The notes under the pieces: generated by a model | What the model was told of the DNA's origin: nothing | Database searches by the model: none | What the model saw: only the letters and a program-made list of their open reading frames with translations | Made by a program: the position numbers and the translations under genes | Shown: positions 52,701-55,700 of the stretch, piece by piece | How the letters are laid out: each line of letters opens with the position of its first letter | Position numbering within the stretch: the stretch's first letter is position 1 | Source: Cladopsammia gracilis | Taxonomy: Eukaryota > Cnidaria > Anthozoa > Scleractinia > Dendrophylliidae | Direction: 5' to 3' | DNA: 64,000 nucleotides | NCBI GenBank assembly: GCA_022457155.1 | Contig: JAJGOT010000123.1 | Location: 202,001 to 266,000 of the forward strand

Positions 52701-55700
52701 CGTGTTCAACAAAGCTCTCTGTCTTGTTGTATAAGTTATAAGAAGGTGAACCTTCAACTGGAACAGAAACTTCCGGGTAGATTGTCTCATTTGCAATTTC
52801 TTGATTTGCTAAGAATTGTGTGGTACCTTGGTCATGTACCTTAGGATAGGTGTAATTGCGGTTAAGCACCACCTTTGAAGTGTCTGGAACGGTCGTGGGA
52901 GAATTTTCCCACCCCACTAGCGGATTTACTGTTGGCTGTGGAGCTAAGTAGCCCGCGACTTTCTCAGTAGGCTTCGGAACTGATGCATCAGCTGTAGGTA
53001 AAATTAATGATATACGGTGAAAATAGAGCTAAAAAGGAAATTTCTGACTTTCTATGAGAAAATTCAAACGCTGGCGCTTAAAACATGTGCATGCTGCTGC
53101 TTATAACGGTAACTTGATCTTTGTCGTTTTTTTATTGTTTCGTTAAATAATGACTACCAAGCAAAATATCTGATAGCCCTGCGCAGACGAATCCTACTTC
53201 CTAGCTGCGTCCAACTCAACATAAACTGATGGAACCAAACCTCATCGCCAAGAAACAGCGCTTGTGGTTGTTATATTAAAATGTAGGTCTATGCGAATAG
53301 AGAATTACTAGAAATCAGAACTGCGCTTGCACTTTTCTGTTCTCCGTCGTCTGCAGTTAAAATGATTCCTAACTACATCAATATTGGTTTACGCACAATA
53401 TCTTACCTAAGTCGCAAACGAACATGTAAAGATAAGTACATACATACATACATACATACTTTATTTAATGTGGATATACTCTTAGCTTAAAAGCTAGTTT
53501 ACAGGTATTCCACCTAATAACTAGTTAAAACCTAACAATTAAACAACACTAATAAAACAATACATCAAATAAAATCACTGATTAAATACTAATTAAAACT
53601 AAGTACTAGTCACTAAGTCAGTACAATGGCCTAGCTATTTCACTTTGACAAAAGATTTGTTATAAGTTCTGATGATAAGTTCTCCAAAGTAACACAAGCC
53701 CTAGTCTTCCAAATCGTAACACTCCCGCTCTAAAAACTTGAAAGTTTTGTAATTGGAGCCCATTTTCAATTTTCCCCGCAGTCGGGAAAAATACCATAAA
53801 TTCTGACATTTTGTCTGAAACGGCAATCCGTCTAACCCTTTCACACTCAGAGTCAACTATGGACACATGTAGTGAAATTATAACTTTTGAGTCTGTGGAC
53901 AAAATACTACAGTGTGACCACCCAAATGAAACCTCTTCAGCAGTACTTTTGTATGGTACCATTTGTTCTAACTTTTGAGTCTGTTGACGAAATCCTATGG
54001 TGTGACCATTCAAATGAAACCTCTTCAGCAGTACTTTTGCATGGTACCATTTGTTCTAACTTTTGAGTCTGTTGACGAAATCCTATGGTGTGACCATTCA
54101 AATGAAACCTCTTCAGCAGTACTTTTGCATGGTACCATTTGTTTTTCAATATTTTACAAAATGAAATTTGGGATTTTTCTTGAATTTCTTGGGAGTTTAA
54201 GGGTTGAACGAAAATTTAAAGCAAATACAAACATTCACTTGGGAAGGTAATGTTCCTATATTATTTTAAAATACGCCCTGGACAATCAACTCACTGTTGC
54301 TGCAATGTCCACATAGCCTAGGACAGTTAAGGTTTATCCAGTCGAATGTCTGGCAATGGTCTGCTCCGTACATTGCGCATGCGTTCTCATCGACGCACCA
54401 CGAATCTGCGTGAAGAAAGCATCAAACATCTTACAACCTCTTCCCCAGGCCAACATGGATGTACAGTATGGATGTACAAGTACAATATGGATGTACAATA
54501 GTACATCATCATTAGTCAATCAATGGAAATCAATAAATAATGGTCCAGTTTAGAACGGTTTTCAATCGAGTACAGTAAAACCAAAACCAAAGTAATTACT
54601 CAGTAATTACTCTGGCCAATCACAACAGATGCAGACAATCCAACGAACCAATCAGAACTCGAAGCAAACACATGCAGCCGGCGCCAAGCGCGGGAAAACG
54701 CGTGCGAGTAAGTCACGATTGGTTTTGATTTTACCTCTGATTGGTTAAGAAAGTGGCGCGAGATTTTTTAGCCAATCACAAAGCGTAGCAATGCAAAACC
54801 AAAGCAATTGTGTAATTACTTTCGACACTCAATTGAAAACTGCTCTAGTATAAAATGACTGTACTAGTGTACTGAAACGCCAACTAAATGTTTTTAGCTA
54901 CGCTGGCTAGGATGATTCATTGGGCCATTTTTGTACAAGTTTTTCCAGTCGTATGCTAAATTGCTCAATATACATCGATAATGGTTTGTTCTTCCTTCGA
55001 GATCAGAAGACTTTTCAGACTTCAGTTCGAATATTTTCCTTTCAGTATTCGAAGAGTATTCCGTGTATGAAAAAGGGTACTTTTTTAGCACAGTGTCGAC
55101 ATTGTATTGAATTTAATGAGGCTAAAATGCTAGCTAAGAGTGTGGGACTCGGGCTGAAAGGCGAAGGAGAGGAAGGGGGAACAACCTCGCGTTTGCAAAA
55201 CCAAGACGGCGGATAAACGCTGAACGAAATAATCCATCGCTCACCCGCCAAAAAAACCGTACACCGCAGGCTATAAAAATTATTAGTATATACTGAAATA
55301 GTGGATAGCATTGTTGGCGCGCTCTGATTGGCTACTGAAACTCGGAATAGCAAACCTCCCAGCAATTTGCGCGCGAAAATTGTAATCGTTGACAGGAATA
55401 AATGAGTTAAAAAGCATCATTTTCGTTATATTATCTCACTGTTTCAGTATATACTAAAACAACTATTCACCTCAGTGTGGTGGATATTTACCTCGCCGCT
55501 TCGCTACTCGGTAAATATCCACCACTACCCACCTCCACTTCGGTGAATAGTTGTTAATTATAAAGTCACTATTTCCACGTTTTTCAAAAAAGCTGTAAAC
55601 CTTTCGTTTTCGAAAGACCTTTTCGATAGACAGGGTTTGTATGGGAAAAAACGTACCAAAGTCGGCAGAAACGTAACTGAATTTTAGACAAATTTATAGA

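Noticed and set aside
53440..53640. LINE 3' end
   Set aside because: Only a tacata microsatellite and AT-rich sequence are seen; no reverse transcriptase fragment or poly-A tail boundary is clear, so I did not annotate a mobile element.
39740..54405. The idea that the ShKT/VWC/FN2 part is a separate gene from the TSP1 array
   Set aside because: All exons keep phase 1-1 across the boundary, and no stop codon, signal peptide or new start is found between FN2 and TSP1-1. cDNA could still overturn this.
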